Assembly (NCBI RefSeq): GCF_040954645.1
Contig: NC_092807.1
Location: 52,481,481-52,545,480 of the forward strand
Origin: Diabrotica undecimpunctata
Taxonomy: Eukaryota > Arthropoda > Insecta > Coleoptera > Chrysomelidae
Direction: 5' to 3'
DNA: 64,000 nucleotides
A program made the translations under genes and the position numbers. The stretch's first letter is position 1. Each line of letters opens with the position of its first letter. Positions 32,736 through 44,465 of the stretch are shown piece by piece. The notes under the pieces were generated by a model. It was not told the DNA's origin. It ran no database searches and saw only the letters and a program-made list of their open reading frames with translations.

Positions 32736-33264
32736 TAACAAAGAACAAAAGTATTACAGTAAACTTTCTATCATGGACGACAAACAGAATCCCAAATCAC
32801 TGATAGAGTGGTTTAATTATCATTGACAATAATCATTCAATATCATGGACAAACTTGTACTTTAGATAATATTATAGTCATGTTGTGCCTACAATTAAAG
32901 CAAAGAAAAGTTACCAGTGTATCAACTTCAACGTAGCAGCTCAGCGGCTCACAAAGAGAACCAAAAAAATGTTTTAACCTTTGGGTAGTGGCGTCACTCT
33001 GTGAGAGACCGGGTAGACTGTTTTTTGATGTTGGTATTATACAGGTTATTGTAAGGAATCTAACGTTTCAGTAAATTCATGTACCGTTGTGACTGACGGT
33101 TAGTCGTCGTGTGACCATTACAGTGTAATAGTGTGCTATAGTAAACCAGCTTTCGGGTGTCTCAGACCGGCGCCACTAATATCGATACAAAAATATTCCG
33201 AAGTAAGCTCTTAGATATTTGTACAATTCTCTAATTCTAATTAAAATATTGTTAGATTTTAGCA

Positions 33265-34902
33265 ATGGGGGATTACGAGCACGGGCAAGTTTTCTTGCAA
33301 AAAGTTTTAGAAGAAGTAGGAATAGATAATAGTGATATTGAATCAGTGGCATGCGAAGATGAATCAGAGGAATAGTAACAGGACATTGAGGAAGTTATAA
33401 ATCACGACAGTGAATCAGAACAGGAGATATCAGACGCAGATGAAACAGTTGCGGCTGGTCAGTCTGCCCGTCTTTTCTATATAGGTATGTTAAAAAACTA
33501 GAATATGTATTAGCAAGTCATGCTAAATTTTTATTGTTTTAGGCAAGAACCGTACAACTCACTGGAAGAAGCATCCTCCAAAGCCAAGAACCACTAGAAC
33601 AAGTTAGGATAACATAATAATTGGCTTACCAGGGCCTACAACAAGTACTAAAAATTTAAAGGACGCTGTCGGAATTTGGAATTATTTTTTGGATGGCACG
33701 ATAATGGGTATCATTGTGGAAAATACAAATAGCCTCCATTCAAGAAAACTATTCGCGAGAGCGAAATGCTAATCTCACTGATGAGATGGAAATCCGTGCT
33801 TTTATAGAACTCTTGTATTTATCTGGGCTAGGTCACTGTAATTGGGCCAGTGCAGAAGATGTTTGGAGGAGAGATGCTTATGGTATAGAAATTTTTTATC
33901 TTACGATGACTCTACAAAGGTTCCGATTTCTTCTTCGTTGCATTAAGTATGATGATAAGGAAACACGTGCAGAGCGATCAAAAATTGACAAGTTAGCTCC
34001 CATTCGTGTAATGTATGAACTCAAGATATTTGCAGTTTGTGATTCAAAAGTATTTTACACTTCAAAAATTTAAATCTACGTGGGATCCCAATCCGATGGC
34101 TCATATAAATTTTCTAAAAACCCTAGTGATGTGGTTTTAAGATTGTGCAAACACATTTCTGGTTCACGCGGTAACTTGACAATGGATAACTGGTTTACAT
34201 CAGTTCCACTTGTGGAAAAGTTGCTTCGGGATTACAAAATAACAACTATTGGAACGCTAAGAAAAAATAAAACAGAACTACCAGTCGAGTTTTCAAACCC
34301 CACTAAACGTCCAATCCATAATAGCATGTTTGGCTTTACAGAGGGTATCACAATCGTTTCTTATACAAAAATGCAAAAGCAAAATCCCAAAGCAACGCAA
34401 AAATGTGATTTTAATATCAAGCATGCACCATCATGATGATATTGACATAAACAGTGGTGATAAATCTAAACCAGTAATAGTGACTTCTTATAATAATACA
34501 AAAGGGGGTGTCGATGTTGTAGATAAGTTGTGCGCTAGTTACAACTGCTCCCGGAATAGCAGAAGATGGCCCATGGTGATATTCTACACATTATTAAATG
34601 TTGCAGGAATCAATACTCAGGTGATATATAAAGCAAACAACGGAGATCCAAATATACGTTGGTTGGTTCATCCACATTTGAAAAGGAGAGTAGCTCTCAG
34701 TAATCTTCCGAGGACGCTGAAGCTGAGACTTATGGAAGTAACTCGAAGTGATGCACCGGAAAATCAAGAAATGCCATTACCTGCTGGAAGGTGCACCTAC
34801 TGCGGCTGGAGAAAAACTCGTTTTTCCTGCTACAAATGCAATACATTTATGTGTTTAGAGCATATCACAGGTATATGTCAGAACTGTAGGGAACTACAAT
34901 AA
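33265..34902 (+). pseudogene. piggyBac transposase with a 58 bp intron, catalytic segment deleted
   Basis: Starts MGDYEHGQVFLQKVLEE with an acidic N-terminus. GTATGT...TTTTAG at 33485-33542 looks like a small intron; joining across it gives FYIG-KNRTTHWKKHPPK, the conserved entry to the DDE fold. The body continues IRAFIELLYLSGLGHCNW, RFRFLLRCIKYDD and KLAPIRV, then jumps at about 34012 to ELKIFAVCD: the segment with the first catalytic Asp (DEQL) and FRGR is missing. The second (LTMDNWFTSVPLVEKL) and third (TKGGVDVVDKLCASY) Asp regions are present, followed by the Cys-rich finger CTYCGWRKTRFSCYKC. One stop at 33373 and frameshifts near 33690, 34075 and 34390 add to the damage. Confidence 0.9.
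33485..33542 (+). other. Small intron in the piggyBac transposase
   Basis: GTATGTTAAA ... TATTGTTTTAG, 58 bp, AT-rich, with frame-preserving ends (ATA G|GC AAG gives Ile-Gly-Lys). It contains in-frame stops, so the piggyBac frame only makes sense without it. Confidence 0.6.
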
Positions 34903-35240
34903 AAGTATATAGTTTTGTTTTTTTGTGGCTATTTGTTGCATTTATGTTCATTTAACATTTTTTAAGTATGTTTGTTGTGTTACGTTTGTTTATTTTTATT
35001 TTATAAGGAAACATTAATACACATGACATTTTTTTTTCAATAACTATTCAACTATTGTTCTGTTTAATATAATAAAGTTTAAATTTTTTTTACTAAAACG
35101 TCTTAATATATTTACCTATTCTAAATTCCTACAAAACAAAAAAGAAAAATCCTCTATTTCTATTTTTTAGACACACCTGGTCAATGAGACCGGGGCAACT
35201 AAACTTGTAAGAAACTATAGCGCCACTACCCGAAGGTTGA

Positions 35241-36430
35241 GGTACTAACAAATTTTCCCACCAGCAAACAATCAAGAAGTGGCATGTCATTTAATCCAAT
35301 AAATAAGGAGGGAATTGTAAAAATTGATAACATACCTGGGTATCATCACTGGTAATATCAGTTGACAAAAATTATGATGTAGTTACTATCCATAACCACG
35401 GTTTGTAACACCTCTAACATTGAAAGTAAATATCAACAAAGCCAGTACCAGATAAGGACACAATGTTTTTGTAGAATGACTTTGGCTTAGCCAATTAGCC
35501 ATCACAATTTATATTAAAAGTAAGCAGAAAATATTTCAAAAAAAAAGATTCAAGAAAATAAACCATAGTAGTAATTAATCTGAGGTTCACTACACAATTT
35601 TATGTATGTACATATATATTTATTATTTAATTATTTATTTATTATTTATTATATTTTATATTCATCTATTTATTTAGTTATTTCAAAGAATCAAAGTATG
35701 TAGTATGTATTTCAAGTCCATTATATTTACTTATTGAATCTGTAAAGTAAATTAGTGAAAAGTATAATTCTTTTTATTACAAAGAATTTTGACCTCTTCA
35801 AAGTTAACCCTATGTTTGGTTGTGATACCATGTTGTGCTAAGGCGCATGAATGTTTGTCGGACAGTACGCGCTCACCGTTAATATACTGTTTTGCCCTAT
35901 TCCAGGGATCGTAAACCATAGGCTTTAGAAACATTGTATACAAAAATGTACTTGCCTTTGCTCTCTAATTCTAAATGTTATAATTATTATACATTATATA
36001 TTTTTATGTATTCTGCATGTTATTCGCTCGGTTAAGAACACGAACTTTTTCATATATTGGTGGAAACAAATATTGGCTGGTTCCTTTTATAGTTCTTTCC
36101 TGGAATTTATCAGAGCAATCTAATATGTAAGAAGGCAGTTTCATCAAATTCATCAATATTACAAATAACATGTAAGAAGAACACAGCAGCATTTCCATGT
36201 AACAATAGAAGTTTCAGCCAGCAGCTTTCTTCCCCAACAGCCTAAAGAAAATAAACACCACAAGTTGCAGTATTGATTGACAGACCCCTTCCAGATTACT
36301 AAAGGGCTAAAACAGGAAATGGACTGGCTCAGACTCTCTTTGACGTATCTATGGAATGTTACAAGAAAAATGTCTGTAACCTAAAAAATATATTGTTTAA
36401 TAAGAATTAAACAATAGAAGTTACAATAAG
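35241..36430. other. No recognised gene
   Basis: AT-rich. Two open frames on the minus strand (35752-35943 and 36004-36198) have no family signature. Nothing repeated was recognised. Confidence 0.4.
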
Positions 36431-36439
36431 AAACAATAA

Positions 36440-37260
36440 GAATGAAACAAGAAAATATTAAACATATTGTGATGTACCTACGCCGACGATTTAAACCTAA
36501 TGGGCTGTACCGTAAGAGATATCACCAAACCTTACGTGGCACTTGAAGAAAATGCGAAAGAAAAAGGTCTACACGTCAACGTAGATAAACCTAAAGCCCT
36601 TATACAAATAAGGAAGCAATGAAAACTTGACAATAGACGATGCAAATATTGAATTTGTAAAACAGGTCACATACCTGGGAATACAAATAATTAATTATAC
36701 ACATTTACTACAGATAATGCTTGGTAACAGAGCATACTTCTCTCTCTCGCAGGTGTTTGGATCCAAAGAAATTCATAGGGAAGTAAAGTTAAAAATATAA
36801 AACCATCATACAACCAATAGCCGCATCTGGCGCAGAATCATGGAGCATAGCAGAAAGAATAATACCCTATGCAGTACTTTTGAAAGAAAGATGTTGAAAA
36901 AAATATTGGGAGCCATTTTCGATAATGGTATGTGGAGAATAAGATTCAACGAATTATGTCAATATTACAACGAACTCTCTATACCAAATTATGTAAAAAT
37001 ACAAAGATTGAGCTGGACAGGTTACAGTATAAGAAGGGATAATAAAAGAACACCTAGTAGAACGCTTAGTGGAAGTATGGTGAGACGTCGGCCAGTAGAA
37101 AGACCAACGACAGTAGGATAGACGAAGTGAGAACCGATGCCAGAGATACTAAGGATGGATAAAGTGAAGAGAGCAGCCGAGGAAAGGGATGCTTGAAGGC
37201 GGATGCTGGGGAGGTCAGAACACGAAGTGAGCGGTATTGCCATTGGAGAGAGATTAAAAT
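36440..37260 (+). pseudogene. LINE reverse transcriptase relic (motif C to C-terminus)
   Basis: YADDLNLMGCTVRDI near 36480 across one frame change, then VALEENAKEKGLHVNVDKPKA, TYLGIQI, SFERKMLKKILGAIFDNGMW, RIRFNELCQYYNE, RRRPVERPT and a tail of the (E)RDAWRRMLG type. The order matches other RTE-like LINEs here. Several stops. Confidence 0.8.
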
Positions 37261-37334
37261 TATAATTTTCCTGAAGAATACATGGTGAATATGTTCTATT
37301 GTTATCAAAACTTCTTTCATTTCTCAATACAAAA

Positions 37335-37745
37335 TAATTTAAAAAAACATACAAAAGTTAAAACACTTCACCATTGAATTTAGGTATATAAAAACATATA
37401 GGTAGTTAAAACTTTTACAAGTGTGGTCAAAATTTATACAGTAGCATAACGTTTTCGATCTAATCAGATCATCTTCAGTGCCATATGTACTTGAATCTAA
37501 CAATGAATTTGTGGCTATGACATCCATATATAAATCACATATGACATCCATATATATGGATGTCATAGCCACAAATTCATTGTTAGCTTCAAGTACATAT
37601 GGCACTGAAGATGATCTGATTAGATCAAAAACGTTATGCTACTGTATAAATTTTGACGACACTTGTAAAAGTTTTAACTATATGTTTTTATATACCTAAA
37701 TACAATGGTGAAGTGTTTTGACTTCTGTATGTTTTTTTAAACGAT
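37335..37745. repeat. Near-perfect 0.4 kb palindrome (paired Penelope-type ends)
   Basis: The left half, from AAACATACAAAAGTTAAAAC, is the reverse complement of the right half, ending GTTTTGACTTCTGTATGTTT; the axis is near 37545. Each half carries the CTGAAGATGATCTGATTAGATC motif followed by GAAAACGTT or AAAAACGTT (minus 37447-37479, plus 37602-37636). The right side continues into GGTATACAGCC, which also borders the fragment in the hAT at 17474 (as GGCTGTATACC). Confidence 0.9.
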
Positions 37746-37749
37746 GGTA

Positions 37750-38490
37750 TACAGCCAACTACTGGGATTTTCCCATTAATTTTTTAAAATAATTTAAGTT
37801 CAACGAATATTTCAAGATATATTTAAAAATTGCTATAACGCGCACATGTTTTTAAAATTATGTGTAAAATCTTCGGATCCGAAATATAAAATCAATATTA
37901 AACAACGAAAGTTTGTCAATTTATTCATTATTCATCGCTGGCAAACTACCCTCGAAATTGCCTCCCATCAAAAATTAATGGAAAGGACCCCTTATATTCA
38001 CGTTTTAGTAATTAATTGATATTGATGGGTTTATTATCTTTCAAAAAAGTGTTCTTCAGGCTTATGGATAAATCTTATACCGGGTGGTGAATCGTCAAAG
38101 GGGCCACAGGGGAAATTTTAAACTGTTGAATTCCTGTTTCCCTAATTATTTTACATCAAAAGTCATGAGAAAATATTTCTAGAGGATCGAAATCGGTACT
38201 GAAAAGAAAAAAATGTTAAAATTGTTCTACGAATTAAACACATTCCAAAAATTTAAAAAAATATATTGGCCAGAGTATTCTTGAAAAAGTTTGGCCACAC
38301 GTAGTGCAGAATGTGTACAACGGGTTACATTTGGTCACAATGAAGTAAGATATGTACTTATTAACAATATTTAAATTAACTTTGATCAGATAAAAGGTGA
38401 CAGGAGACAGAATAGCTCCCCTCTGTCTCCGGCTTCTGCAAGTAATGTAGCCTTTCTTAAATAATTTGTGTTTGTTTGTCCTTTTGTAGT
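37750..38490. other. No recognised gene; possible Tc1-type end at 38083
   Basis: TACCGGGTGGTGAATCG at 38081 resembles a Tc1/mariner-type terminus. No partner repeat or transposase was found nearby. Confidence 0.35.
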
Positions 38491-38640
38491 GTAGTGTGAT
38501 GTACATTTATATGTTTAGGACATTTTGTTCTTGTCGGATAGGCTGCAATTGACGAAATGCCCCTGAAGATGATCTAGGGATCGAAAGTACTTGGGCAAGA
38601 TTAAATTAAACTGTGCTCGATATATGCCTTTTATCTGTTC
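38490..38640 (+). mobile_element. Penelope-type end fragment with hammerhead-like motif
   Basis: CCTGAAGATGATCTAGGGATC, then GAAAGTACTTGGGC at 38571-38600: CTGAAGA, one base, a GATCT/GGATC stem and GAAA. Similar in layout to the motif in the palindrome at 37335-37745. No coding. Confidence 0.5.
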
Positions 38641-40430
38641 TGTCAAAGTTCATTTATTCGAGCATTCAACCTTATATTTAATATTTAAATTGTCCATTTC
38701 ATGTTTATTTTATGATTTATTGTTTAAAAAACAATGAAGTGGATAGAATGTACTCAGTTGAGGAGAAAGTAGCAAATAAAAAGTCTTTTTCGTGGCACTC
38801 TTTGATACAGGTATCTAACAATTACTTTTAATTAATTTGGTAATAACAATATGTAATAAACAAAATATGCAAACGATTAAACGTCATTTTTTACTCGTAA
38901 ACAATGCAAGATCACAATTTGATTTTAAATACTAAAGGTGAAGAACGGTAAGTTATATAGAACAGTGTAACAATTTTACTGAAAAAGCATAGAAAAACCT
39001 TTAAAATGAGAGTTTGTAAAGTTATTTTTGTTAATTTGTTGCTTACTTAATTATTTCAAAAATAGCTTTAAAAGTTGGTTTTTTGAAAATTATTATTAAC
39101 TTTTCTAAAAATGCACCAAAAGTTTTAATTTCGCGTGATAATAGGGACAATATCACATGTAATTACCTATAAAAATTTTAAGAATTTACACTTAACAGTT
39201 ATTGCAAAATTGAAATCATTTATTCCAGAAAGCTTTTAACTACGTTATTATGCGTAAACTATTTAGCCCAAAGAAATAAGCTTTTTTTCGTGACACTCGT
39301 CCGACCAGGCAAACGACAGTTGTTTTGAGAAGTATGGGCCTCTATTGTTGCAGTTTCGCAACTGTGTTTAACATTTGTAATATATTAACAGACTTTTTTG
39401 TAGTTCTAATTCTCCCCGTATATTTAGCCAAGATTCCGTGTATAAAAACACAGCCGTTTTAAAAACTAAACATTACAAGACGAGCCATCTGCAAAATGAC
39501 ACAGACGTGTGTGTGAGGTAGAAGACGAGTTCCATATCCCAAATCAGACAGTCGTTCCAAGCAGTAAGGGTGGAGGCTGGTCCATTATCAATACTTTTGT
39601 GGTTCCTGTATGTCCTTGAAGACGTATTTTTCGATAGCGGTTGGTGCTATCATTTCATTGGGGTAAAGTACAATACACCATATCTTTTGCTGCATTATCA
39701 TTAAGTACCGTTTACCTGGTAGATGCAATTCATATTTGTTTGTTTAGAACTTTATCTCAGTTGTGCCGCGATCGCGATTGAACATTGTCAATTAAGAACA
39801 TTTTGGATTTGTTTTGTTTCATTTACGATATTCTATATTTGTATTTTGTTAACACCGATTGTATTTCATGTGTTTTTGTATCAATAATTGTATTAATTAT
39901 GTGTATGCACCGCATTATTAATTTGTCTTTATAACGTTCAGATATATATCCATATTTTTATTGTTTTTTTTATAATATTATTTCTCTTTATAACGTGGTA
40001 TATATACAAAATTATTTTATTGGTTTCGGTCGGTAGTTTCTTTAGAATCGACATTTTTTTGTTTGTCTTTTAGCTGTTAAGTACTTTGTCGGTTTGTTTG
40101 AGCCATCAGTGTTCTATCCTTAAAATGGTTGTCCTTTTGATATGTCGTTTCGTATTGACTAATATTTAAGTTTGTAGATATTCTTGTTTAGTTATAGTTG
40201 TATGTTTGTTTATGTATATTTATGTTTGATTTTACTTTTTTTTTTAATAGAGTTTCATAGTCCTCTGGCTTTAATTTTTTCTATTTTAATATTAATACCA
40301 AAAGCGAAAGGGAGAAACCAGCGGGGTCTAGACTGAATATAGACATTCTTCTTCCTTTCTAATGACCTCAATTATTATATAGAGGTGATCGTATGTGCAG
40401 AACGCAACATAATGGTCCTTCGAGCCGGAT
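38641..40430. other. No recognised gene; a TATA-like box at 39439
   Basis: GTGTATAAAAACACAGCCG at 39436-39454 is a TATA-box-like site, followed by ACTAAACATTACAAG; it could be a promoter of an old LTR element, but no LTR ends were found. The rest, including a T-rich stretch 39770-40320, shows no structure. Confidence 0.35.
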
Positions 40431-40464
40431 TATGTTCTTCTTTTTCGGTTTTTATGTGGTTTAG

Positions 40465-40780
40465 GGTTCTTTCTTTTTGCGGTTGTTATAACCATTTATT
40501 GTGTATTTCTTTTACACTGGAATGTATCTAGTCTGCTGAAAGAATATTTCTTTTTTATATACTTTATTCAAGGTGCTTTTATGAGACACCTTTTTCCGGT
40601 TTTTATACCCGTTTCTTACTAATTTCTTTATACTTATAGTGGAGTATTTCTTTGGTCTAAGAATATACTCGGTTTGCTGAAAGACATTATTACTTTTATT
40701 TGTTTTAGGTTTTTTTATGCTAGATCTTTTTTGCGGTTAGTATAACCATTTACCTTAAGGTATTTCTTTTGCCTAAAAAG
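40465..40780. repeat. Diverged direct repeats, roughly 130 bp period
   Basis: TTTTTGCGGTTGTTATAACC at 40474 recurs as TTTTTGCGGTTAGTATAACC at 40728, with an intermediate, weaker copy (TTTTTCCGGTTTTTATACCC) near 40592. CTGCTGAAAGAATATTTC (40533) and TTTGCTGAAAGACATTAT (40674) repeat in step. No coding. Confidence 0.6.
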
Positions 40781-40957
40781 ATTAAGGGTAGAGCGTCCTA
40801 CCTCACATACTTTGGTAGGAATGTGCTAGTGCTTTGCTGTTGCATGATATATGTAATATATTGTGCATATGTACTTTACCATGCAACAGCGGAAGAAAAT
40901 ATGCAATACTGCTTTCCCCCACATATAACCTAGAATAACAATGGGATGCACTACCTA

Positions 40958-41117
40958 GACAGCAGAAGAGGTCCAGGGAGGAGAAGACACTCGTGGCTCC
41001 AAAACTTGCGGCAATGGTTCGGATTGTCATCTGCTGAACTATTCAGATCTGCCGTAAACAAAGTCAGAATAGCCATGTTGATTGCCAACGTTCGGAACGG
41101 ACAAGGCACATGAAGAA
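40958..41117 (+). mobile_element. LINE 3' tail with 13 bp target duplication
   Basis: 160 bp encoding GRRRHSWLQNLRQWFGLSSA, ELFRSAVNKVRIAMLIANVR and ending GGCACATGAAGAA. Flanked by GATGCACTACCTA at 40945-40957 and 41118-41130. Same tail family as 30690-30933. Confidence 0.93.
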
Positions 41118-41202
41118 GATGCACTACCTACTTTAAAATACGTAAAGGATGGGAGGACGAGCTCCCATATTATAAGTCCTATTGCCTTACAAAACACATA
41201 TT

Positions 41203-41412
41203 CTACAATGTTTCGATCCTCGCTATTCGAGGTTCGAAGTTCTCGATTGCATCTTGTGCCCATTCATATTTATCATACTCAACCTGTAAATACTCACGAC
41301 GAACTTTCAAAAGATAATCAATATCGACCAATGAAACATTTTCTGCAATCCAATTACAGTGACGAATAATTGCATTCTTTGCAGACTGTCTCTTGAATTT
41401 GAGGGTGTCCAT
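41203..41412 (-). pseudogene. Possible BEL/Pao-type gag N-terminal fragment
   Basis: A 69-codon frame begins MDTLKFKRQSAKNAII, then HCNWIAENVSLVDIDYLL and VRREYLQVEYDKYEWAQ. The start (MxxLKxKRxxxKxxITR) and the coiled-coil spacing resemble the DUF1759-like gag N-terminus of BEL/Pao retrotransposons. The frame stops at 41203 and no protease or RT follows. The LINE tail at 40958-41117 interrupts its downstream sequence. Could be chance. Confidence 0.35.
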
Positions 41413-41899
41413 TGTTTAGACAAAAATGGAGCAGCTGATATTTAAAATTGACAAGACAAAGAAGAAAAAGATTGCGAATGAGTAAAAGTAATTGTAAATC
41501 CCTGGACTTTTTACAGAAACAAACCAAAGAGATACTTGTAATAGTCGAAAGCAACAAGAACCTAGGTATATGTTTCTATAATTATATTATTTCCAATTTT
41601 TGGAATTAATTAGTTATTAACAAATTAAGGTCAAGAAACGGTAAATTTTCGCTTTTTTCGCCTATCAGCAAAAAGTGAAGCATTTGAAACAAATTTCTAA
41701 TTTGAGAGTAAGAAACTTTATAGGTCATAAATATAAAAACCTTCAAAATGGCGTTTTTATTAGCATGATTATTCACTAATTGTTATGCAAGCCATTCGGT
41801 AGCTCTGTATCACTTTGAAGAACTTTTAAGGTGCTTGAAATTTAAGAAACTGATATTTCTAGGATGAGTCTAATAATTTGAGCAGAGACTGTAGGATAT

Positions 41900-43063
41900 C
41901 ATCATCATCATCCAGCCTCAAGAGTCCACTGCTGAACATAGACCTCTTCCTCATGTTTCCAACCCCGTCTATCTTGCGCCGCTCTCATCCAGTTTTTATT
42001 GAGTCTTCTTAAATCGTCAGTCCATCTTGTAGGTGGTCGACCGACGCTTCTCTTGTCTTCCCTTGGCCTCCATTCCAATAACCTCTTTGTCCATCGCCCA
42101 TCTGTCATTCTGGCTATGTGTCCTGCCCATCTCCATTTTAGTCTGGCTATCTTCTCGATGATGTCAGTCACTCCGGTTCTTCTCCTGATGTCTTCGTTGG
42201 TTATTCTGTCTCGCAGAGTTATTCCTAACATGGACCGCTCCATTCTTCTCTGCGTGACTCTCAGTTTGGTAGCTGCTGCTTTTGTTAAGGTAAGTGTTTC
42301 TGCTCCGTACGTCAAGACTGGGAGGACGCACTGATCAAATACCTTTCTCTTTAGGCATGTGGGCAGCTCACTTTTAAAAGTTTCTCTCAGTTTTCCAAAT
42401 GCTGCCCACTCAAAGCCGATTCTTCTCTTCAGTTCATGAGTCTGGTTATCCCTGCCAATCATAATTTCATGTCCCAGGTATTTATATCTATCTACGAGTT
42501 CTATTTCTTTCCCACCAATACTGATGTTCTGGTTGGGTATCAAATTGGTCATGATTTTTGTTTTCGAGATATTTATATTTAAACCTACACTTTCTGTAGC
42601 CACAACGAGTTCCTGTACCATCTCTCTTGCCATACCTAGATCTTCAGCTATTATAAGTATATCATCGGCGAAACGTAAGTTGTTTAGATATTCTCCATCT
42701 ATTTTTATTTCCTTTGTCATCTAATCCAAATTCTTAAAAGCATGTTCTAGCACCGTATTAAAAAGTTTAGGTGACATTGGGTCTCCTTGACTCACCCCCG
42801 TTCTATTTTTATGCGATTACTGTTAGTATGTAATCTGACAGTGGTTGTTGCCTGCAGGTATATTTTGTATAATAATTTAGTATATCTATAATCTAGCCTG
42901 CGTTCTTTAAGCGCCTGTAATATTTTGCTTAGATCAACTGTGTCAATTGCTTTGTGAAAATCGATTAATATTAGAACTAGAAGTTTATTGTATTCCACTG
43001 CTTTCTCTATTAAGGTTTTTATACTTTGTAGATGGTCATTTGTTCCGTAACTTTTTCGGAATC
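41900..43063 (-). mobile_element. RTE-like LINE, 5'-truncated, with 11 bp target duplication
   Basis: Flanked by CTGTAGGATAT at 41889-41899 and 43064-43074. The minus strand reads FRKSYGTNDHLQSI, LVLILIDFHKAIDTVDL (motif A), GVSQGDPMSPKLFN (motif B), one stop at 42721 (Trp to TAG), then NNLRFADDILIIAED (catalytic motif C as FADD), DRYKYLGHEIMIG, LPVLTYGAETLTL, KWRWAGHIARMTDGRW and VGRPPTRWTDDLRR to YVQQWTLEAG. The 3' end is GATGATGATGATAT, a short tandem repeat typical of RTE tails. 270 codons downstream of the stop are fully open, so it is a fairly young but dead copy. The 5' part, including the endonuclease, is missing. Confidence 0.93.
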
Positions 43064-43079
43064 CTGTAGGATATACACA

Positions 43080-43970
43080 AATATATTTCAGGCCGTAGTC
43101 TGGAAAGGTCTACATCAAACCCAAACATTCCCTTTGTCTACAAAATTGATTTTAGCAATTTTAAATCATAAATGTGTCTGTCGTGTCTATGAAAATCACT
43201 AAATTGCCACCCACCGATATTTAAATATAAATTTCACGAGTCTAATTGAAATTTTTCTCTAATGCTTTATATATATATAATTGCTTGGAATCTATTATGA
43301 TTTCATAATGAATAAATAGCCAGAAAAGGATTAATTCAATTAAGGTTTATAAAACAATGTATACTAAACTAAAATTGAAAGTAATTACATTTATTATCAA
43401 CCTATCTGAATTCGAATGTCCACTAGAAACCTAACAACCAATTTGGGACCGTTTATTCGCGTCAAATTACAAAACATCTGTTTAATTGAATCGCAAAACG
43501 TCCACCCATTGCTCGTCGAGTAGATAATTAAACAGTTAAACAATATAACTAAGTTCCAGATAATAATAATGCCGACAGTACAAAAACAACGCGAGCGCAT
43601 GCATAAAATGAGAACACATTCAAACGTGGATACAAATGAATTGTAAGTAAACAATGAATTTGTAAGTTGTGTAGAGCTTTAGAACTTCAGAAGTTCCGTT
43701 AATGTGAGAATACTAGATATAAACTGATGAAATTCTACAACATTCTGAAAACAGCAACAGCAACTAAAAAATAGTTAAAAACGAATTATTAATTCTAGTT
43801 GGTCTACCAAAATGTCTAGTATGAAAGGATTATTCTGAAGCTATTTTATTCTGGCATTTTAGTTTTGTAATTATACCCTGTCTGTTTGCAACTGGCAGCT
43901 CATTAAAAACGCAAATCTTCACTAACCTGCAAACACCAGGCAAAGACTGGGAAGATCATGGGTATTCTTC
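43080..43970. other. No recognised feature
   Basis: AT-rich intron sequence without family signatures or clear repeats. Confidence 0.4.
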
Positions 43971-43971
43971 T

Positions 43972-44465
43972 TTTTGACTGGCTTTACAACTCGGGGTGAT
44001 TCCTCGCCCCATCCACTATAGCCCTCCATCTTCTACGATCTTGCGCTTTCATTTCCCATTGTTGTATCCCAATCCTAGAAATCGGCTTCAACATCATCCT
44101 TCCATCTTTTTCTGGGACGGCCTACTGATTTTCTGCCGTCTTGTCTCTCAAAAAAACACTATCTTTATGTTTTTCTTTGATCTTACCACATGATCTCTCC
44201 ATCTGATCCGGTTAGCTTTTATATGTCTGACGATGTGTTCAGTGTCAAACAGATTCACCAATTCAGCATTGCGGCGCCTTCTCTCCTGTCAATTCATATC
44301 TTTTAGATCCAAATATCATTCTGAGAACCTTTCTTTCAAATATCAGCAGCTTATTTATTTCCCGCTCATGTAGAGACTATGTTTCACTTCCATATGTAAC
44401 AGCTGGGCAAATAATTGACTTGTAGAATCCTAATTTAGATTTCATTTTTAGCAGCTTAGATCTTA
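43972..44465 (-). pseudogene. LINE reverse transcriptase, C-terminal fragment
   Basis: Minus strand from about 44425: FYKSIICPAVTYGSET, LLIFERKVLRMIFGSKRYE, then after frame changes ANRIRWRDHVVRS and QDRRRWRAIVDGARNHP near 43990. Standard thumb-to-end order of an RTE-like LINE. The region just after, to 44560, holds nothing. Confidence 0.8.

Larger units (their letters stand above)
32978..35236 (+). mobile_element. piggyBac element, 2.26 kb
   Basis: Left end TTAA-CCTTTGGGTAGTGGCG (TTAA at 32974-32977) and right end CGCCACTACCCGAAGG-TTGA (35237-35240) are inverted repeats of 16 bp with one mismatch; the right TTAA has become TTGA. TTAA target duplication is diagnostic of piggyBac. It carries the transposase relic at 33265-34902 in the same orientation. 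Confidence 0.9.

Noticed and set aside
37022..37354. Two overlapping hydrophobic minus-strand frames
   Set aside because: Antisense of the LINE C-terminus at 36440-37260.
42524..42724. Plus-strand frames across 41999-42724
   Set aside because: Antisense of the RTE-like LINE at 41900-43063.
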